Under the pieces are notes generated by a model. The model was given only the letters and a program-made list of their open reading frames with translations, ran no database searches and was not told where the DNA came from. A program made the position numbers and the translations under genes. Shown one piece after another: positions 6,357 through 9,394 of a stretch of DNA of 9,394 nt. This DNA is from Methylocystaceae bacterium (GTDB lineage: Bacteria; Pseudomonadota; Alphaproteobacteria; Rhizobiales; Beijerinckiaceae): NCBI GenBank assembly GCA_003152255.1, contig PLZT01000324.1, positions 1 to 9,394 on the forward strand, written 5' to 3'. How positions within the stretch are numbered: position 1 is the first letter of the stretch; every line of letters starts with the position of its first letter.

Positions 6357-7825
6357 TATTGCCGCCTCCATGCGCGCTCGCGAGCGGACGCGCGTCTCGC
6401 GTGACGCGTCCGCTCGCGCCAGCCCTTGTCGCCGCGCTTCTGTCGGCCTGCGCCTCCTTCTCGCCGGACGGAGGCGTCGATCTCGCCGCCGATGTGGCGA
6501 GGCGAGAACTGGGGCAGGACGCCGTGGCGATTCGAACGCCCGAGGATGCGGCGGCCGCGAAGGAACGCGTCGGGCGTTTGCTGAAGCGGCCATTGAACGC
6601 GAATGGCGTGGTCGAGGTCGCGCTGCGCTCGAATCGGGGTCTGCAAGCCGCCTATAACCGGCTTGGGATCGCGGAAGCGATCATGGTGCGGGAAAGCCTT
6701 CCGCCCAACCCCAATATTTCCCTGGGGCGGGTCGCGGGCCCGCTGTCGTCGGAAATCGAGGGCGCCATCGCCGCCGACATCCTCGCCTTGGCGACCCTGC
6801 CGGCGCGCGCCGACATCGCCGCCGACCGCTTCGAGGCGGCGCGACTGGAGGCGGCCGAAGCGACCTTGAGCGTCGCGACGCAGGCGCGCAGGGCATACTA
6901 CCGGGCCGTCGGCGCGCGCGAACGGGTCCGTGTCATGGAACAGGCGGAAGCGGCGGCCGCGACCGCGGCGAAACTCTCCCGCCAACTCGGCGAAACCGGC
7001 GCGATGCCCAAGCTCGATCAGGCCCGTGACCAGCTTTTCCATGCGGAGATCGCCGCCAAGCTCGCGAGCGCCCGCCAAAGCGCGTCCAGCGAGCGCGAGC
7101 GGCTTGTCCGCGCGCTGGGCCTTTGGGGAGCCGATCTTTCTTTCGTCCTGCCGGACGCGCTGCCGAACCCCCCGGCGCATAGTCGCGACATGCCCAAGGT
7201 CGAACAGGAGGCTGTCGAACGCCGCATCGATCTCCAAATCGCCCGAAAGAAACTCGACGCGCTCGCCAAGTCCCTCGGACTCGCCGAATCGACGCGATAT
7301 GTCGATCTTTTCCAGCTATCGGGGCTCGGTTTGATCACGCGAGAAAACGTCAATGGCGACAAGGTCACGTTCAACACCGCCGGCGCCGGCGGGGCGATTG
7401 AAATCCCGATCTTCGACCTGGGCGAAACCCGCGTCCGCGAATCCGAGCAGCGCTGGCTCGAGGCTGTAAATCTTCTGGCCCAGAAGGCCGTCGAGGTTCG
7501 ATCGGAGGCGCGCGAAGCCTATCTCGCCTACCGCGCGACTCACGAGATCGCCCGCCAGCATCAGCGCGAAATCATGCCGTTGCACGCCATCATCAGCGAC
7601 GAAACCCTGCGCCGCTACAACACGATGATCGTTGACGTGTTCGCCCTGCTCGAGGATGCGCGGCGCCGCGTCGTCGCGACGGGCGCGGCGGTCGAGGCCA
7701 AGCAGGATTTCTGGCTCGCCGACGTCGATCTGCGCGCCGCCGTCGCGGGAGGAGGCGTGGCGCGCTCAAGGGACGACAAGCCTTCATCCCCATTGACCGC
7801 CGAAACCGGAGCCGAACGACCATGA
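6353..7825 (+). CDS. TolC-family outer-membrane efflux lipoprotein (CusC/OprM type)
   Basis: A 490-aa outer-membrane channel subunit of the OEP/TolC family. The N-terminal signal is LAPALVAALLSAC with a lipobox; Cys33 would be lipidated, anchoring the protein in the outer membrane as in CusC and OprM. Two OEP repeats follow (about 80-270 and 285-455). The first opens with the family signature NGVVEVALRSNRGLQAAYN...LPPNPNISLG (about 83-125); the rest is long, Ala- and Arg-rich helices that build the periplasmic alpha-barrel. The end of repeat 2 has the usual RYNTMIVDVFALLEDARR pattern. Length is normal. A GTG 39 bases upstream is in frame, but ATG 6353 has GGAG 8 bases before it (6341-6344) and overlaps the preceding short frame's stop, so I chose it. 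Its TGA overlaps the ATG of the multicopper oxidase gene. TolC proteins need an inner-membrane pump and an adaptor; neither is encoded in the cluster. Copper or silver is the likely cargo, judged from the neighbours only. Confidence 0.9.
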   Translation: MILPPPCALASGRASRVTRPLAPALVAALLSACASFSPDGGVDLAADVARRELGQDAVAIRTPEDAAAAKERVGRLLKRPLNANGVVEVALRSNRGLQAAYNRLGIAEAIMVRESLPPNPNISLGRVAGPLSSEIEGAIAADILALATLPARADIAADRFEAARLEAAEATLSVATQARRAYYRAVGARERVRVMEQAEAAAATAAKLSRQLGETGAMPKLDQARDQLFHAEIAAKLASARQSASSERERLVRALGLWGADLSFVLPDALPNPPAHSRDMPKVEQEAVERRIDLQIARKKLDALAKSLGLAESTRYVDLFQLSGLGLITRENVNGDKVTFNTAGAGGAIEIPIFDLGETRVRESEQRWLEAVNLLAQKAVEVRSEAREAYLAYRATHEIARQHQREIMPLHAIISDETLRRYNTMIVDVFALLEDARRRVVATGAAVEAKQDFWLADVDLRAAVAGGGVARSRDDKPSSPLTAETGAERP

Positions 7826-9198
7826 TGTCGAGACGAAGCGTGATCAAATCAGTCGCGGCTTTCGCGAGCGTCGCCTCGGTGGGCGGACGTGTTCAGGCGG
7901 CGGCCCTTCCCGAGGCGCCGCGCATGACGTCGGCGTCGACACAACCGCCGATGTTCCCATCGAGCGGCCCGGCGTACCAGCCCGTCGTGACGCTGAACGG
8001 CTGGTCGCTGCCGTGGCGCATGAACGACGGCTGGAAGGAGTTCCATCTCGTCGCCGAGCCCGTCACGCGCGAAATCGCGCCCGGCATGACGGCGCATCTT
8101 TGGGGCTATAACGGAACCTCGCCCGGTCCGACGATCGAGACCGTGGAAGGCGATAAGGTTCGCATCTTCGTCACCAACAAATTGCCCGAACACACGGCCG
8201 TCCATTGGCATGGAATCCTGCTGCCCGCCGGCATGGACGGCGTCGGCGGCGTCACGCAGCCGCATATTCCGCCGAACAAGACCTTCGTCTATGAGTTCGA
8301 GACGAAGGAAAGCGGGAGCTTCATGTATCACCCGCATTCCGACGAAATGACGCAGATGGCCATGGGCATGATGGGCATGTTCGTCGTGCATCCGCGCGAC
8401 CAAAAATTCATGCGCGTCGACCGCGACTTCGTGTTCCTGATGAGCGCCTTTCGGATCGACCCCGGCGCCTCTCTTCCTCAAGTCGCGGAAATGACCGACT
8501 TCAACATCTGGACTTGGAACAGCCGGGTTTTTCCCGGCATCGACCCCATGCCGGCGCGGCGCGGCGACCGCGTGCGGCTGCGCATCGCCAATCTGTCGAT
8601 GACCAACCATCCGATCCACATGCACGGCCATCATTTCTCGGTGACCGGAACGGACGGGGGCTGGATACAAGAGGCCGCGCGCTGGCCGGAGGCGACGACC
8701 GACGTGCCCGTCGGCGTCATCCGCGCGATTGAATTCGTCGCCGACAACCCCGGCGACTGGCCGATCCATTGCCACAAGTCGCATCACACGATGAACGCCA
8801 TGGGTCACGCCAACCGCAACTTCATCGGCGCCAAGCAGAAGCGCGAACTTATCGAGGCGATCGGCGAGCTCGCGCCGGGATATATGCCCATGGGCTCCGC
8901 CGGCATGGCCGATATGGGGGAGATGGCGATGCCCGGTCCCGCCAACACGCTGCCGATGATGTCGGGCGAAGGTCAGTTCGGTCCCGCCGAAATGGGCGGC
9001 ATGTTCGCGCTGATCAAGGTTAGGGAAGATCTCGCGGCCAATGATTACCGCGATCCCGGCCATTACGCGCACCCCGCGGGCACCGTCGCGCACGAGGTTG
9101 GGACGGAAGGCGCCGATACGCCAGAGAAAGGCGGAGCGGCCGACGCGATGTCGCCGGCGGCTGGTTCAGCGGGCGGCGGGCATCAGCATCATCATTGA
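7822..9198 (+). CDS. Two-domain multicopper oxidase, Tat-exported, with Met/His-rich C-terminal extension
   Basis: A periplasmic blue copper oxidase of 458 aa. The N-terminus has a twin-arginine signal (SRRSVIK, residues 3-9) and cleavage near VQA (24-26), so it is exported folded. Copper ligands are complete: HWHG (His128, His130), HPH (His170, His172), HPIHMH (His263, 266, 268) and HCHKSHHTMNAM (His316, Cys317, His318, His322, Met327). This gives eight His for the trinuclear centre and a type-1 site with an axial Met in the last domain. Only about 90 residues separate His172 from His263, so the middle cupredoxin domain of CopA/CueO enzymes is absent: a two-domain oxidase, which in this class usually works as a trimer. 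Residues 355-395 are Met-rich (about ten Met) and the tail ends GGGHQHHH, likely extra copper sites. Probable role: oxidising Cu(I) or another periplasmic substrate in copper tolerance. The ATG overlaps the TolC-like stop (ATGA), with GGAG 10 bases upstream, so co-translation is likely. The gene ends 7 bases before the gyrB stop. Confidence 0.93.
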   Translation: MMSRRSVIKSVAAFASVASVGGRVQAAALPEAPRMTSASTQPPMFPSSGPAYQPVVTLNGWSLPWRMNDGWKEFHLVAEPVTREIAPGMTAHLWGYNGTSPGPTIETVEGDKVRIFVTNKLPEHTAVHWHGILLPAGMDGVGGVTQPHIPPNKTFVYEFETKESGSFMYHPHSDEMTQMAMGMMGMFVVHPRDQKFMRVDRDFVFLMSAFRIDPGASLPQVAEMTDFNIWTWNSRVFPGIDPMPARRGDRVRLRIANLSMTNHPIHMHGHHFSVTGTDGGWIQEAARWPEATTDVPVGVIRAIEFVADNPGDWPIHCHKSHHTMNAMGHANRNFIGAKQKRELIEAIGELAPGYMPMGSAGMADMGEMAMPGPANTLPMMSGEGQFGPAEMGGMFALIKVREDLAANDYRDPGHYAHPAGTVAHEVGTEGADTPEKGGAADAMSPAAGSAGGGHQHHH

Positions 9199-9205
9199 TA
9201 TCCCA

Positions 9206-9394
9206 TCACACATCCAAATTCGCCACGCTCAGCGCATTCTCCTGAATGAACTCCCGGCGCGGCTCAACGACGTCGCCCATCAGCTTGACGAAAATGTCGT
9301 CGGCCTCGGCGGCCTCCTTGACTCGGACCTGCAACAGTGAGCGCGCCTCGCGGTCGAGCGTCGTCTCCCAAAGCTGTTCGGCGTTCATCTCGCC
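9206..9394 (-). CDS. gyrB: DNA gyrase subunit B, C-terminal end (5' part beyond window)
   Basis: The 62 visible residues are the extreme C-terminus of GyrB, the ATPase/Toprim subunit of the topoisomerase that introduces negative supercoils. Diagnostic stretches are [14 protein letters not shown], the [11 protein letters not shown] segment, and [20 protein letters not shown] at the end, which closely follow the conserved GyrB tail of alphaproteobacteria. This part packs against the Toprim fold in the DNA-gate region. The frame stays open to the window edge, so the Met at 9388 is internal, not a start. The ParE paralogue is the main alternative; the ELWETT-like and PRREFI tail fits GyrB better. 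The gene converges on the multicopper oxidase, with 7 bases between stop codons and no hairpin terminator visible for either. Confidence 0.93.
   Translation of the reverse strand, partial: GEMNAEQLWETTLDREARSLLQVRVKEAAEADDIFVKLMGDVVEPRREFIQENALSVANLDV

Noticed and set aside
6170..7237. A 355-codon open frame on the minus strand
   Set aside because: Shadow of the TolC-like gene; Arg-rich, no signal, no domain.
7849..9093. A 414-codon open frame on the minus strand
   Set aside because: It is the antisense shadow of the multicopper oxidase gene; its His- and Asp-rich composition simply mirrors the oxidase's codons.
9178..9198. GGGHQHHH tail read as an engineered purification tag
   Set aside because: Natural His-rich tails are common in copper oxidases, and the surrounding sequence is continuous with the native gene and its gyrB neighbour.

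Overview
The window looks like chromosomal DNA from an alphaproteobacterium, probably Hyphomicrobiales. It is GC-rich with strong G/C third-position bias, the gyrase B C-terminus is of the alphaproteobacterial kind, and intergenic spaces are short. The copper-enzyme content and general style would fit a methylotroph or methanotroph of the Methylocystis/Methylosinus type, but that genus-level placement is inference. No tRNA, rRNA, CRISPR array, insertion sequence or phage gene was seen.

Layout, left to right. (1) Bases 1-1710, plus strand: the 3' four-fifths of a B12-dependent methylmalonyl-CoA mutase large subunit; its 5' end lies outside the window. (2) Bases 1771-2087, minus strand: a small secreted protein (84 aa) whose gene converges on the mutase and ends in a convincing hairpin plus T-run terminator. 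(3) Bases 2088-2395: an AT-richer spacer with no convincing gene, holding a 9-bp direct repeat. (4) Bases 2396-4207 (or up to 4261), minus strand: a large protein with two alpha/beta-hydrolase domains. The first has lost its nucleophile, while the second carries a Cys nucleophile. (5) Bases 4371-5465, minus strand: a membrane-embedded M50 (site-2-type) zinc protease with two C-terminal CBS domains. (6) Bases 5466-5677: a divergent intergenic region containing a 6-bp inverted repeat. (7) Bases 5678-9198, plus strand: a metal-handling gene cluster. It encodes a secreted His/Cys-rich small protein, a possible 66-aa protein, a TolC-type outer-membrane lipoprotein and a Tat-exported two-domain multicopper oxidase. 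The last three are joined by 4-base ATGA overlaps. (8) Bases 9206-9394, minus strand: the C-terminus of DNA gyrase subunit B, convergent with the oxidase and separated from it by only 7 bases.

The plus-strand cluster is the most coherent unit. Its products are predicted to reach the periplasm or outer membrane by different routes (Sec, lipoprotein, Tat), and all fit copper detoxification or copper-dependent oxidation in the periplasm. No inner-membrane pump (RND, P-type ATPase) or membrane-fusion adaptor is encoded in the cluster, so the TolC-like protein must borrow a partner from elsewhere or work in an unusual way. The tandem hydrolase is the least understood large gene. Its GLRLG/GVCSG elbow pair recalls the two separate hydrolases linked to exosortase/exopolysaccharide loci, here apparently fused into one chain; this is a motif-level inference.
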